From assembly GCF_000383595.1 (NCBI RefSeq), contig NZ_KB911581.1, forward strand, positions 8,701,519 to 8,765,518: DNA of 64,000 nt. Direction: 5' to 3'. The translations under genes were made by a program, and so were the position numbers. Position 1 is the stretch's first letter. Each line of letters begins with the position of its first letter. Below, piece by piece: positions 24,204 through 34,037 of the stretch. Origin of the DNA: Streptomyces bottropensis ATCC 25435. GTDB lineage: Bacteria; Actinomycetota; Actinomycetes; Streptomycetales; Streptomycetaceae. Under the pieces are notes generated by a model. The model was not told the origin of the DNA and made no database searches. It saw only the letters and a list, made by a program, of their open reading frames with translations.

Positions 24204-24554
24204 CTATCCGTACCCCAGCGCGTGCAACCGCGCGTCGTCGATCCCGAAGTGATGCGCGATCTCGTGCACCACGGTCACCTCGGTCTCCGCGACCACGTCC
24301 TCCCGCGACTCGCACATCCGCAGCGTCGGCCCCCGGTAGATCGTGATCCGGTCCGGCAGGACCCCCGCGTACCACTCCCCGCGATCCGTGAGCGGAGTCC
24401 CCTCGTACAGCCCGAGCAACTCGGGGTCGTCGGCGGGCGGCTCGTCCTCGACGAACACCGCCACGTTGTCCATCAGCCGTGTCAGCTCCGGCGGAATCCG
24501 GTCCAACGCCGTGGCGACCAGTTCCTCGAACTCCTCGCGCGTCATCTCCAGCAC
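24204..24554 (-). CDS. Small metallopeptidase family protein (zincin)
   Basis: This 116-residue protein reads TREEFEELV early, RLMDNVAVFVEDEP in the middle and EVTVVHEIAHHFGIDD at the end. HEIAHHFGID is an extended HExxH zinc motif, with the Asp as a likely third ligand. It belongs to the small actinobacterial/proteobacterial zincin family, whose substrates are unknown. GTG at 24552-24554 is chosen as start because it gives the usual family length; ATG 24543-24545, three codons later, is possible. It is divergent from the metallophosphoesterase gene. Confidence 0.82.
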   Translation of the reverse strand: MLEMTREEFEELVATALDRIPPELTRLMDNVAVFVEDEPPADDPELLGLYEGTPLTDRGEWYAGVLPDRITIYRGPTLRMCESREDVVAETEVTVVHEIAHHFGIDDARLHALGYG

Positions 24555-24771
24555 AAGGCCATTGTCGTGCACGACACGCGGGTACGAGAGCCCCGGGAAG
24601 CACGCGGGCCACACCAGGCACCGCGGAACCAGCGACACCCGCGAACCCCGAACCCACGCACACCCACGCACACCCACGCACCGTCCACCCGCACGGCGTC
24701 CCGGCGGGCACCCCTCCCGCCCCCATCACCCCCGCCGCATATCCGCCCCCGCCCCGGGGCATACGCGACCA

Positions 24772-26418
24772 ATGGCACGCGCCCCCGCCGACCCGGCCTC
24801 CGCCGACACCCCCGACCCTCCGCGTTCGACCCTGCGCCGCATCCGCCGCGCCCTGCTCCGCGCCCCCCGCGCCCTGGCCCGGCACTACCGGTCCCGCCGC
24901 GCGCACCCGACCGTCGAGCTGGTCCACCACCCCCACCCCTGGGGGCGGGCACTCAGCCTGGTCGCGGTCGTCCTGCTCGGCGCCTGGCTGGGCCTGCTGA
25001 TCGTGGGCAACGTCCGCACCCCCGTCGGCCCCATGAACACGACGATGACCCTGCGCCCGTCCCTCACCGGCGGCACGAAGATCAACGTCTCCCCGCTGGG
25101 CGCCCTGGAGCTGCGCAGCCACAACGCCCCCGTACGCCTGGACGTCAACGTCGACCAGCTCGACCCGGAGCGCGCCCAGGCCCTGGTCGACCACCCCGAG
25201 CGGATCTCCGGACTGCAGGAGGAGATCGCCTCCGACGTGCGGCACGGCACCATCGACCTGGCCGTACGCTCCGGCGTCGCCGTCGTCTCGGGAGCCACCG
25301 CGCTCGGCCTCGCCGTGTACCGCCGCCCCCGCCGCGCCCTGGCCGCCGGCGGTCTCGCCTTCGTGCTCCTGGCCGGCGCCGGGGGCACCGCCGCCGCCAC
25401 CTGGAACCCCAACTCCGTCCTGGAGCCGAAGTTCTCGGGCCTGCTCTCCTCCGCGCCCTCCCTGGTGGGCAACGCGCGCAGCATCGTCACCGAGTTCGAC
25501 GTCTACCAGAAGGAGTTGGCCCGCCTGGTGACGAACGTGACCAAGCTGTACGACGTCACGTCCACGCTGCCCGCGTACCAGCCGGACCCGACGACGATCC
25601 GCGTCCTGCACGTCTCCGACATCCATCTGAACCCCGCCAGCTGGAAGATCATCGCCTCGCTGGTCGAGCAGTACGAGATCAACGTCATCGTCGACTCCGG
25701 CGACACCATGGACCACGGCACCGCCGCCGAGAACGGGTTCCTCGACCCGATCGCCGACCTCGGGGCCCCGTACGTCTGGGTGCGCGGCAACCACGACTCC
25801 CGTGCGACGCAGCGCTATCTGGAGGGCATCGACCACACCCACGTCCTCGACGAGGGGAAGGCGGTGACCGTGGGCGGGCTGCGCTTCGCCGGGATGGGGG
25901 ACCCGCAGTTCACCCCGGACCGCTCGGCCGGCGCGTCGGGCCTGCCGTCGGAGGAGGCGGCCGGGCGGCGGCTGGCGGACGCCCTGCGCGCGCAGCGGGC
26001 CGCGGGCACCCCCGTGGACATCGCGATCGCCCACAACCCGGACGCCGCCCGGGAGACGGACGGCGACGTCCCGCTCGTCCTCGCCGGGCATCTGCACCAT
26101 CCCGAGATGGAGGTCCTCCGCGAGGGCACCCGCCTGCGCATCGAGGGCTCGACGGGCGGCAGCGGTCTGCGCGCCCTGGAGGGGCAGCACCCCGACCCGA
26201 TCGAGGCCTCGGTCCTGTACCTCGACCGCGACACCCGTCGCCTGCAGGCCTGGGACGAGATCAAGCTGGGCGGCCTGGGCCTGACGACGGCGGAGGTCAG
26301 CCGCCATCTGCCCAAGGAGAACCAGCCGGGGGCCGCACCCGGGGAGGAGGGCGGCGCCGAACGGTCCCCATCGCCCTCGGGAAGTACGCCGAGGAATGGG
26401 TCTCCCAGCGGCCCGTAA
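24772..26418 (+). CDS. Membrane-anchored metallophosphoesterase
   Basis: This 548-residue protein has a cytoplasmic Arg-rich N terminus, a membrane segment (LSLVAVVLLGAWLGLLIVG) near residue 65 and a second hydrophobic pair near 160-210. The calcineurin-like phosphoesterase domain shows HVSDIHLNP (D and H ligands), DSGDTMDHG, VRGNHDS, IAHNPD and LAGHLHHPE. It should hydrolyse a phosphate ester outside or at the membrane with two metal ions; the substrate is unknown. ATG 24772 was chosen as start; a longer open frame upstream overlaps the divergent metallopeptidase gene. It is followed by the tRNA cluster. Confidence 0.88.
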   Translation: MARAPADPASADTPDPPRSTLRRIRRALLRAPRALARHYRSRRAHPTVELVHHPHPWGRALSLVAVVLLGAWLGLLIVGNVRTPVGPMNTTMTLRPSLTGGTKINVSPLGALELRSHNAPVRLDVNVDQLDPERAQALVDHPERISGLQEEIASDVRHGTIDLAVRSGVAVVSGATALGLAVYRRPRRALAAGGLAFVLLAGAGGTAAATWNPNSVLEPKFSGLLSSAPSLVGNARSIVTEFDVYQKELARLVTNVTKLYDVTSTLPAYQPDPTTIRVLHVSDIHLNPASWKIIASLVEQYEINVIVDSGDTMDHGTAAENGFLDPIADLGAPYVWVRGNHDSRATQRYLEGIDHTHVLDEGKAVTVGGLRFAGMGDPQFTPDRSAGASGLPSEEAAGRRLADALRAQRAAGTPVDIAIAHNPDAARETDGDVPLVLAGHLHHPEMEVLREGTRLRIEGSTGGSGLRALEGQHPDPIEASVLYLDRDTRRLQAWDEIKLGGLGLTTAEVSRHLPKENQPGAAPGEEGGAERSPSPSGSTPRNGSPSGP

Positions 26419-26499
26419 ACCGTTTTGGCGATACCTCCCGCCATCACCTATGCTTCTCACGTCCCCGACGCGCTGACGAAGCGCCCAGGCGGGCCGATA

Positions 26500-26572
26500 G
26501 CCCTCATCGTCTAGCGGCCTAGGACGCCGCCCTTTCAAGGCGGTAGCACGGGTTCGAATCCCGTTGGGGGCA
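26500..26572 (+). tRNA. tRNA-Glu (anticodon TTC)
   Basis: Acceptor stem GCCCTCA with TGGGGGC, anticodon loop CTTTCAA, and TpsiC arm with GGTTCGAATCC. First of three tRNA genes in a row; CCA is not encoded. Confidence 0.96.
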
Positions 26573-26609
26573 CGCAAAACCGTGTGCGAGACTAGTCCCG
26601 CACAAGCTT

Positions 26610-26684
26610 GGTCCTGTGGAGCAGTTTGGAGTGCTCGCCACCCTGTCAAGGTGGAGGCCGCGGGTTCAAATCCCGTCAGGACCG
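26610..26684 (+). tRNA. tRNA-Asp (anticodon GTC), copy 1
   Basis: Acceptor stem GGTCCTG with CAGGACC and anticodon loop CTGTCAA. Its 75 bases are identical to the copy at 32663-32737. Confidence 0.96.
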
Positions 26685-26708
26685 CTGATGTTTCACGTGA
26701 AACATCGC

Positions 26709-26782
26709 GGCTGGGTAGCTCAGTTGGTACGAGCGATCGCCTGAAAAGCGATAGGTCGCCGGTTCGACCCCGGCCCCAGCCA
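26709..26782 (+). tRNA. tRNA-Phe (anticodon GAA)
   Basis: Acceptor stem GGCTGGG with CCCAGCC and anticodon loop CTGAAAA. Last of the tRNA Glu-Asp-Phe cluster. Confidence 0.96.
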
Positions 26783-26790
26783 CATCGTGA

Positions 26791-26826
26791 CGAAGACCCC
26801 CTCCGGGTGACCGGAGGGGGTCTTCG
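26791..26826 (+). terminator. Terminator of the tRNA Glu-Asp-Phe cluster
   Basis: Perfect 16-bp stem CGAAGACCCCCTCCGG with loop GTGA, right after tRNA-Phe. Confidence 0.85.
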
Positions 26827-26853
26827 TCGCTCACGGAAACCTGAGGGGGGTTC

Positions 26854-28503
26854 TTGAGAGGCATCACCAGGGGACTCGTGACGGCCGGCGCCGTCCTGTC
26901 CTCCCTGCTCGCGATACCCGGCACGGCACAGGCCGCCGCTCCGGTGGTCAAGGAAGCGACCAGCGACTCGGCGGACTGGTCGGTCATCGACGTCCGTCTC
27001 AACCACGGCAGCGCGGTCGGCGAGGACGTCAAGCAGATCACCGCGAAGCTGCGTCCGCTCGGCAGCGCCGAGACCGACCCGCCGGTGGCCACGATCACCG
27101 ACTTCACCCAGACGTACTGGGCCAGTTCGTGGGAGGGCGTCTGGTCGTCCCCGCCCGTCCACCTGGACGCCCTCGGCGAGTACACGATCGACGTCGAGGC
27201 CACGACCAGCGGCGGTGAGAGCACCGTCCAGCAGAACGCGGGTGTGCTGCGCTACGAGAAGCAGCCCGTGATCGCGGACTTCTCCGTCACACCGACCGAG
27301 CCGACCATCGACGACAAGCTCGTCACGGCCACCGGTGACCTCCTCCTGCGCGACCCCGGCACCCGGACGACCGCGCCCATGCCGGGCGCCTCCGTCGACA
27401 TCGACCTGGGCGGTTCGGTGGAGGAGACCGTCACCACGGACGACCAGGGTCACTTCTCCCTCGCCCGCGAGGTGAGCCAGGGCGGCTGGGCCCGGGCCGA
27501 GTACCGCAGCGATCTGGGCTACGCCACGGTCCCCTGGGTCGACATCAAGCCCAAGGCCGCCCCGACCCGCCTGATCCTCGACAAAAACAGCTTCCATGTC
27601 GTGGCGAACGCCGAGATGAAGGTCACCGGACGGCTGGAGTACCGAAGCGGCAGCGAGTGGAAGCCGCTCGCGGGCATCCCGCTGGAGCTGGACTACAAGG
27701 ACAGCCACATCACCGACGCGACCGACGCGACCACGGACGCCGCCGGACGCTTCACCTTCGTCAGGCGTGTCTACGGCGACACGAAGTTCGAAGTGACCTT
27801 CCCGCCCTACCCGTACAACCCCTGGATCCAGCGGACCGCGACCGCCGACGTGACGGCCGAGGTCACCTCGACCAGCAGGTTCACCGAGTTCACGGCCGCG
27901 CAGAACGAACACGCCCAGCTGGATATCACCGGCAGCGTGGATCTGTCCGGCAACTACTACAGCGGCCGGATCAAGGTCGGCATCCAGTACTCCGCCGACG
28001 GCAGGACCGGCTGGAAGACCAAGAAGACGGTCACGACCGGCTTCGGCTCGCAGTTCATCGTCGAGGGACTCAAGGGCAACCCGGACGGCTACTGGCGACT
28101 GCGGTACGCCGGCGACACCGAGCGGGACATCAAGGGCACCACCAGCAAGGCCATGCGCAAGGTGAAGGCCCTCACCCGGATCAAGGGCGCGGGCGCCTCC
28201 CCCGAGCCGGTCCGCGTGGGCCGCACCCTCACCGTCAAGGGCGTCCTCCAGGAGGCGAAGCCCGCGAGCACGACGGGCTGGACGAGCTGGAAGGCGTACG
28301 GCGGCAAGCGGGTCCAGATCCTGTTCCGGCCCAGGGGCGAGAAGACCTGGTACCTGATGGACACCGTCAAGACCCGGGCGAACGGCTCCTTCGCCAAGGG
28401 CGTCAAGGCACCGATGGACGGCACCTGGGTGCCCGTCCACCTGGAGCCCGACAGCAAGCACTTCGCGGGCGCCGGCGCCGAGGACTACGTCGACGCGCGG
28501 TAA
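26854..28503 (+). CDS. Secreted protein with Ig-like/carboxypeptidase-regulatory-like repeats
   Basis: This 549-residue protein has a signal peptide (RGLVTAGAVLSSLLAIPG, cleavage after TAQA). The rest is beta-rich, with repeated modules that read like bacterial Ig or transthyretin-like units (DDQGHFSLAREV, DAAGRFTFVRRVYGD, ANGSFAKGV). I recognise no enzyme motif. It probably has an adhesive or surface role outside the cell. Start TTG at 26854 follows TGAGGGGGG. It stands alone between the tRNA cluster and hrpA, with a terminator behind it. Confidence 0.78.
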   Translation: MRGITRGLVTAGAVLSSLLAIPGTAQAAAPVVKEATSDSADWSVIDVRLNHGSAVGEDVKQITAKLRPLGSAETDPPVATITDFTQTYWASSWEGVWSSPPVHLDALGEYTIDVEATTSGGESTVQQNAGVLRYEKQPVIADFSVTPTEPTIDDKLVTATGDLLLRDPGTRTTAPMPGASVDIDLGGSVEETVTTDDQGHFSLAREVSQGGWARAEYRSDLGYATVPWVDIKPKAAPTRLILDKNSFHVVANAEMKVTGRLEYRSGSEWKPLAGIPLELDYKDSHITDATDATTDAAGRFTFVRRVYGDTKFEVTFPPYPYNPWIQRTATADVTAEVTSTSRFTEFTAAQNEHAQLDITGSVDLSGNYYSGRIKVGIQYSADGRTGWKTKKTVTTGFGSQFIVEGLKGNPDGYWRLRYAGDTERDIKGTTSKAMRKVKALTRIKGAGASPEPVRVGRTLTVKGVLQEAKPASTTGWTSWKAYGGKRVQILFRPRGEKTWYLMDTVKTRANGSFAKGVKAPMDGTWVPVHLEPDSKHFAGAGAEDYVDAR

Positions 28504-28525
28504 CGCGCATCACAGGCACCGGACG

Positions 28526-28553
28526 AGGGGCGGACGCAAAAGCGTTCGCCCCT
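28526..28553 (+). terminator. Terminator after the secreted protein gene
   Basis: Arms AGGGGCGGACGC and GCGTTCGCCCCT (one G-T pair) around AAAA, followed by TGTTT. Confidence 0.75.
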
Positions 28554-28584
28554 TGTTTCGTCGAGGTGAGATCCTGGGTCGCGT

Positions 28585-31500
28585 ATGTCTACGCCACCTG
28601 CCCCCGCCTTCGGCGCCCTCGCCCCCCGTCTGGCCGAGCTGTCCCTGCGCGACGCGCACCGGCTCGGGCGCAGGCTCGAAGGCGCGCGCAAGATCCGTAA
28701 GCCCGAGGCCCGGGCCGCCGTGCTCGCCGAGATCGAGGCGGAGGTCGCCCAGGGCGAGTCCCGCATGGCCGCGCGTGCCGCGCGCTTGCCGGCCGTCTCG
28801 TACCCCGAGCAGCTGCCCGTCAGCCAGAAGAAGGACGACATCGCGGCCGCCATCCGCGATCACCAGGTCGTCATCGTCGCCGGTGAGACCGGCTCCGGGA
28901 AGACGACCCAGATCCCCAAGATCTGTATGGAGCTGGGGCGTGGCGTACGCGGCATGATCGGGCACACACAGCCCCGTCGTATCGCCGCCCGCACGGTCGC
29001 CGAACGCGTGGCCGAGGAACTGCGGACGCCGCTGGGCGAGGCGGTGGGCTGGAAGGTCCGCTTCACCGACCAGGTCGACCCGGACGCCACCTTCGTCAAG
29101 CTGATGACGGACGGCATCCTGCTCGCCGAGATCCAGACGGACCGCGAGCTGCGCGCCTACGACACGATCATCATCGACGAGGCCCACGAGCGGTCCCTCA
29201 ACATCGACTTCCTGCTGGGCTATCTCGCCCAGCTGCTGCCCCGGCGCCCCGATCTCAAGGTCGTCATCACCTCCGCGACCATCGACCCCGAGCGCTTCTC
29301 CCGCCACTTCGGCGACGCGCCGATCGTCGAGGTCAGCGGGCGTACGTATCCGGTGGAGGTGCGCTACCGCCCCCTGCTGGAGGAGGACGGCGACGACGCC
29401 GACCGGGACCAGATCACCGCGATCTGTGACGCCGTCGAGGAGCTTCAGGGCGAGGGGAAGGGCGACATCCTCGTCTTCCTCTCCGGGGAGCGGGAGATCC
29501 GCGACACCGCCGACGCGCTGATCAAGAAGAACTACCGGTTCACGGAGGTGCTCCCGCTGTACGCCCGGCTCTCGCACGCCGAGCAGCACCGGGTCTTCCA
29601 GCCGCACACGGGCCGCCGGATCGTCCTGGCCACGAACGTCGCCGAGACCTCGCTCACGGTCCCCGGCATCAAGTACGTCATCGACCCGGGCTTCGCCCGC
29701 ATCAGCCGCTACAGCCACCGCACCAAGGTCCAGCGGCTCCCGATCGAGGCGATCTCCCAGGCCAGCGCCAACCAGCGCAAGGGCCGCTGCGGCCGTACGT
29801 CGGACGGTATCTGCATCCGCCTGTACAGCGAGGACGACTTCGAGGCGCGTCCGGAGTTCACGGACGCGGAGATCCTCCGGACGAACCTCGCCTCCGTCAT
29901 CCTGCAGATGACCGCGGCCGGCCTCGGCGACATCGAGCGCTTCCCCTTCATCGACCCGCCGGACCACCGCAACATCCGCGACGGCGTCCAGCTCCTCCAG
30001 GAGCTCGGCGCACTCGACCCGGCACAGAAGGACGCACGCAAGCGGCTGACCCCGATGGGCCGCAAGCTCTCGCAGCTGCCGGTCGACCCGCGTCTGGCCC
30101 GCATGGTCGTCGAGGCCGACAAGAACGGCTGTGCCCGCGAGGTCATGGTGATCGCCGCCGCGCTCTCCATCCAGGACCCGCGCGAGCGCCCCGCCGACAA
30201 ACAGGCCCAGGCGGACCAGCAGCACGCCCGCTTCAAGGACGAGACGAGCGACTTCCTCGCCTACCTCAACCTCTGGCGGTACGTCCGCGAGCAGCAGAAG
30301 GAACGCGGCTCGTCGTCCTTCCGCCGGATGTGCAAGCAGGAGTACCTGAACTTCCTGCGGATCCGCGAGTGGCAGGACATCTACAGCCAACTGCGCACGG
30401 TCGCCCGGCAGATGGACATCCGTCTCAACGAGGACGACGCCCCCGAGCAGCACGTTCACCTCTCCCTCCTGGCCGGTCTGCTCTCCCACATCGGCATGAA
30501 GGACGTGAAGGAGACCGGGGGCGAGGGCGGACGGAACACGGGCAAGAACGAGTACCTGGGCGCCCGGAACGCCAAGTTCGCGATCTTCCCCGGCTCGGCC
30601 CTCTTCAAGAAGCCCCCGCGCTTCGTGATGTCGGCCGAACTGGTGGAGACCTCGCGCCTGTGGGCCCGGGTGAACGCCAGGATCGAGCCCGAGTGGGTCG
30701 AGCCGCTCGCCGAACACCTGCTGAAGCGCACGTACAGCGAGCCGCACTGGGAGAAGGACCAGGCGGCCGTGATGGCCTACGAGAAGGTCACGCTGTACGG
30801 CGTGCCGATCGTCGTCCAACGGAAGATCAACTACGGGCGGATCGACGCGGAGGCCAGCCGCGAGCTGTTCATCCGGAACGCGCTCGTCGAGGGCGACTGG
30901 CGCACGCACCACAAGTTCTTCGCCGACAACCGCAGGCTCCTCAGCGAGGTCGAGGAGCTGGAGCACCGGGCCCGGCGCCGGGACATCGTGGTCGACGACG
31001 ACACCCTGTTCGACTTCTACGACCAGCGGGTCCCCGCGCATGTCGTCTCCGGCGCCCACTTCGACTCCTGGTGGAAGCACAAGCGCCATGAGCAGCCGGA
31101 CTTCCTGGACTTCGAGCGGGAGATGCTCATCCGGGAGTCGGCGGAGGCGGTCACGAAGGCCGACTACCCGGACTCCTGGCACCAGGGACAGCTCAAGTTC
31201 CGTGTCACGTACCAGTTCGAGCCGGGTGCCGACGCGGACGGGGTGACGGTCCACGTCCCCCTCCAGGTCCTCAACCAGGTCACCGACGAGGGCTTCGACT
31301 GGCAGATCCCGGGTCTGCGGGAGGAGGTCGTGACGGAGCTGATCCGTTCCCTCCCCAAGCCGATCCGCCGCAACTACGTACCGGCGCCCAACTTCGCGCG
31401 GCGCTTCCTGGACCAGGCGGTCCCCCTCCAGGAGCCGCTGCCGGTGACGATGGCCCGCGAGCTGAAGCGCATGGTGGGCGTCCCGGTGACGCCCGAGGAC

Positions 31501-32562
31501 TTCGACTGGTCCCGGGTCCCCGACCATCTGAAGATCACCTTCCGGATCGTCGACGAGCGGCGCCGGAAGGTGGCCGAGGACAAGGACCTGGAGGCGCTGC
31601 GGCTGCGGCTGAAGCCGAAGGCCCGTCAGGCCCTCTCCCAGGCCGCCGCCGCGACCGCCGAGCGCGAGGGCGGCGAGTCCCTGGAGCGAAAGGGCCTCAC
31701 CGACTGGACCATCGGCTCGCTCACCCGTGTCTTCGAGACCCGCAGGGCCGGGCAGCCGGTGAAGGCGTACCCGGCACTCGTCGACGACGGGCCGACGTCG
31801 AACACCGTCTCCGTCCGCCTCTTCGACACCGAGGCGGAGCAGGCCGAAGCGATGTGGAAGGGCACCCGGAGACTCATCCTCCGCAACATTCCGGTCAACC
31901 CTGCGAAGTTCGCGAGCGAAAAGCTCACCAATGCTCAGAAGCTGGCGCTGTCCGCGAATCCGCACGGTTCGATCCAGGCGCTGTTCGACGACTGCGCGAT
32001 GGCGGCGGCCGACCAACTGATCGCCGACTTCGGCGGGCCCGCCTGGGACGAGTCGTCGTACCGCAAGCTGTACGACAAGGTGCGCGCGGAGATCGTCGAC
32101 ACGACGGTCCGTACGGTCGGACAGGTGCAGCAGGTGCTGGCCGCCTGGCAGGCCTGCGAGCGCCGGCTGAAGTCCACGCGCAGCCCGGCCCTCCTCGCCA
32201 ACCTCGCGGATGTACGAGGGCAGCTGGACGCCCTGGTGAAGCCCGGGTTCGTCACGGAGGCGGGGCTGCGGCGGCTGCCGGACCTGATGCGCTACCTGGT
32301 GGCGGCCGACCGCCGGCTGCAGCAGATGCCGACCGCCGTCCAACGGGACACCTCCCGCATGGAGAAGGTCCACGAGATGCGTGACGAGTACGCCTGGCTG
32401 CTGGAACAGCTCCCCCAGGGTCGGCCCGTCCCCTCGTCGGTCCTGGAGATCCGCTGGATGATCGAGGAGCTGCGCGTCAGCTACTTCGCCCACGCTCTGG
32501 GCACGGCGTACCCCGTCTCCGACAAGCGGATCGTGAAGGCGATCGACGCGGCGGTGCCGTAA
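28585..32562 (+). CDS. hrpA: ATP-dependent RNA helicase HrpA
   Basis: This 1325-residue DEAH-box helicase has Walker A GETGSGKTT (100-108), DEAH (198-201), SAT (VITSATIDPERF), the TNVAETSLTVPGI motif and QRKGRCGRT of motif VI. The winged-helix, ratchet and OB regions follow, and the long C-terminal extension DUF3418 is typical of HrpA. Family members unwind RNA and in E. coli rescue stalled ribosomes. ATG at 28585. It is monocistronic, between a terminator and tRNA-Asp. Length and motif order match the family. Confidence 0.96.
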   Translation: MSTPPAPAFGALAPRLAELSLRDAHRLGRRLEGARKIRKPEARAAVLAEIEAEVAQGESRMAARAARLPAVSYPEQLPVSQKKDDIAAAIRDHQVVIVAGETGSGKTTQIPKICMELGRGVRGMIGHTQPRRIAARTVAERVAEELRTPLGEAVGWKVRFTDQVDPDATFVKLMTDGILLAEIQTDRELRAYDTIIIDEAHERSLNIDFLLGYLAQLLPRRPDLKVVITSATIDPERFSRHFGDAPIVEVSGRTYPVEVRYRPLLEEDGDDADRDQITAICDAVEELQGEGKGDILVFLSGEREIRDTADALIKKNYRFTEVLPLYARLSHAEQHRVFQPHTGRRIVLATNVAETSLTVPGIKYVIDPGFARISRYSHRTKVQRLPIEAISQASANQRKGRCGRTSDGICIRLYSEDDFEARPEFTDAEILRTNLASVILQMTAAGLGDIERFPFIDPPDHRNIRDGVQLLQELGALDPAQKDARKRLTPMGRKLSQLPVDPRLARMVVEADKNGCAREVMVIAAALSIQDPRERPADKQAQADQQHARFKDETSDFLAYLNLWRYVREQQKERGSSSFRRMCKQEYLNFLRIREWQDIYSQLRTVARQMDIRLNEDDAPEQHVHLSLLAGLLSHIGMKDVKETGGEGGRNTGKNEYLGARNAKFAIFPGSALFKKPPRFVMSAELVETSRLWARVNARIEPEWVEPLAEHLLKRTYSEPHWEKDQAAVMAYEKVTLYGVPIVVQRKINYGRIDAEASRELFIRNALVEGDWRTHHKFFADNRRLLSEVEELEHRARRRDIVVDDDTLFDFYDQRVPAHVVSGAHFDSWWKHKRHEQPDFLDFEREMLIRESAEAVTKADYPDSWHQGQLKFRVTYQFEPGADADGVTVHVPLQVLNQVTDEGFDWQIPGLREEVVTELIRSLPKPIRRNYVPAPNFARRFLDQAVPLQEPLPVTMARELKRMVGVPVTPEDFDWSRVPDHLKITFRIVDERRRKVAEDKDLEALRLRLKPKARQALSQAAAATAEREGGESLERKGLTDWTIGSLTRVFETRRAGQPVKAYPALVDDGPTSNTVSVRLFDTEAEQAEAMWKGTRRLILRNIPVNPAKFASEKLTNAQKLALSANPHGSIQALFDDCAMAAADQLIADFGGPAWDESSYRKLYDKVRAEIVDTTVRTVGQVQQVLAAWQACERRLKSTRSPALLANLADVRGQLDALVKPGFVTEAGLRRLPDLMRYLVAADRRLQQMPTAVQRDTSRMEKVHEMRDEYAWLLEQLPQGRPVPSSVLEIRWMIEELRVSYFAHALGTAYPVSDKRIVKAIDAAVP

Positions 32563-32662
32563 CGGCCCCTTCACTGAAAGTGAGTTCGCGCGGCGGGCTC
32601 CCGCTCCTGTACAGTCTCTTCTCGCAGGCCAGCGCGGCAACAAGGCGCGGACTGCGAAACCT

Positions 32663-32737
32663 GGTCCTGTGGAGCAGTTTGGAGTGCTCGCCACCCTGTC
32701 AAGGTGGAGGCCGCGGGTTCAAATCCCGTCAGGACCG
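32663..32737 (+). tRNA. tRNA-Asp (anticodon GTC), copy 2
   Basis: Identical in all 75 positions to the copy at 26610-26684. It is followed directly by a strong terminator. A TACAGT sequence about 45 bp upstream could be its -10 box. Confidence 0.96.
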
Positions 32738-32747
32738 CTTGATCGCC

Positions 32748-32782
32748 GAGAGGCCCGCATTCGAAGAGAATGCGGGCCTCTC
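32748..32782 (+). terminator. Terminator of tRNA-Asp copy 2
   Basis: Perfect 15-bp stem GAGAGGCCCGCATTC with loop GAAGA. Confidence 0.85.
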
Positions 32783-33317
32783 GCCGTGTGCGGCGGCTTC
32801 TCCCCGATCCGGCCCCCCTCAACCCGCAGGGCCCGCCGCCCCGAAGACGGAAGCGCGGCCCTGACGACCACGCGGCCCTCCACACTTTTGGCAACGGCGT
32901 CGCGGCCTCATGACCGTCGAGCGCGCTCAGGTCCCGCGCGGGCTGGAGCGGGACGACGCGATCGCCGTCGGTGAGGACTGTCGGCCGGCATGACGCCCCC
33001 GTTCGAGGCGCGGGGCTCGCGCGCCGACCGGGCGAGGCGGGGGCGGCTTGGCGGCCACCGGGCGCCGCGCCCACGCCACCGGTACGTCGGGGCGGTCCTC
33101 GTCGGTCGAGCGCCGAAGCCGCGGGGGAGCGACCGTCACCGTCCAAGGTCCAGGACGGTTGGGGCCGTTGGGCGTGGGCGGGGCGCCCGTGGCGCCTCGT
33201 GCGCTTCCCGCGCCCCCGGAGGGCGTCCACGCTCCCTCCCCGGGCGCGCTGGGGGTTGACGGCGTCACATTCCGCCGGTACCTCAGATTCAGGGCCCCGA
33301 GACCCCGGAGGTGGCGT
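32783..33317. other. Gene-free stretch between tRNA-Asp and the DUF6274 gene
   Basis: Open frames on both strands here have no ribosome binding sites, no recognisable domains and poor codon-position bias. I see no gene. The last 60 bp should hold the promoter of the small DUF6274 gene. Confidence 0.55.
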
Positions 33318-33509
33318 ATGGCGGCGTCCGCTCGGCACGAGACCCGCGCATTGCTCCGCGCACACCTGTCGGCCGCTTCCTCGTACCGCCACCTCACCCA
33401 CCACTGCCCCATCTGCCACCGCCTGCTGCGGCTGGCGACGGAGCACGGGGCGGGCGGCGAGGACGGCGCGGAGGGGCTCGCGGCGGACGAGACTCCCTCC
33501 AAGGCGTGA
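33318..33509 (+). CDS. Small DUF6274-type protein
   Basis: This 63-residue protein reads SARHETRALLRAHLSAAS, then HLTHHCPICHRLLRLA. A CPxC with neighbouring His residues suggests one zinc site. It matches the small actinobacterial DUF6274 family, of unknown function, found next to bldC in Streptomyces. ATG at 33318 follows GGAGG by 7 nt; longer frames upstream are shadows. It is convergent with bldC. Confidence 0.75.
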   Translation: MAASARHETRALLRAHLSAASSYRHLTHHCPICHRLLRLATEHGAGGEDGAEGLAADETPSKA

Positions 33510-33810
33510 GACGCGCCCCGGCGGGAACACACTCGGCTAGGCGGAACCGCGGGGGCGCGCCACGAGCAACTCCCGCTGTCATTACCGCAGATGCCGCTCG
33601 GGCAGCAAGGACCCCGGCGTGTGACGGGTGTCACCGTATGAGTTTTCAGAATGCCGGTTCTTACCGGTCTCCTACAACTAGTCAATTTAATATGTGCAAT
33701 TGCACCAGCCCCCGAGACCCTCCACAGGAGATCCGACAGGCCTCCCCAGAGTCCGACAAGCCCGCGCACAACCTGTCGCTTCCCGACCGGATACCCCCGG
33801 TCCGGCGCAC

Positions 33811-33851
33811 AAAAAAGATCGCGCTGGACCCGGCGGAGTCCAGCGCGATCT
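33811..33851 (-). terminator. Rho-independent terminator of bldC
   Basis: Read on the minus strand, a perfect 14-bp stem AGATCGCGCTGGAC is followed by TTTTTT, the classical form. It lies about 190 bp behind the bldC stop. The rest of the 33510-34037 gap shows no convincing gene; an AT-rich patch lies at 33650-33700. Confidence 0.85.
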
Positions 33852-34037
33852 ACGACGCACCCTTGGTGCTTGCCTGACGATGCCCAGGGGGCCTGGGGCC
33901 TCCCGGAAAGTTCTGTGTGGCTCGGGCGTGGGATCTGTTGGGGCAGAACCCGCGTCGTTCAAAGCTGTTCGAGCGGTGGTGCTTCCAGGCTCCCGGCCGA
34001 TGGGGGTACCGGCCGAAATGCCCTGTCAAGCGAGGGT

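Noticed and set aside
23425..28461. 1678-codon minus-strand open frame
   Set aside because: It runs antisense through the metallophosphoesterase, three tRNA genes and the secreted protein gene. High-GC DNA gives long false frames; it has no domains and no start signals.
28510..32694. 1394-codon open frame antisense to hrpA
   Set aside because: It covers hrpA exactly in the opposite direction and reads Leu/Arg/Asp/Val-rich nonsense; hrpA has all motifs.
33692..33877. Small plus-strand ORF starting MCNCTSPRDP behind bldC
   Set aside because: Third-position GC is low for this genome and the ORF overlaps the bldC terminator hairpin; there is no ribosome binding site.
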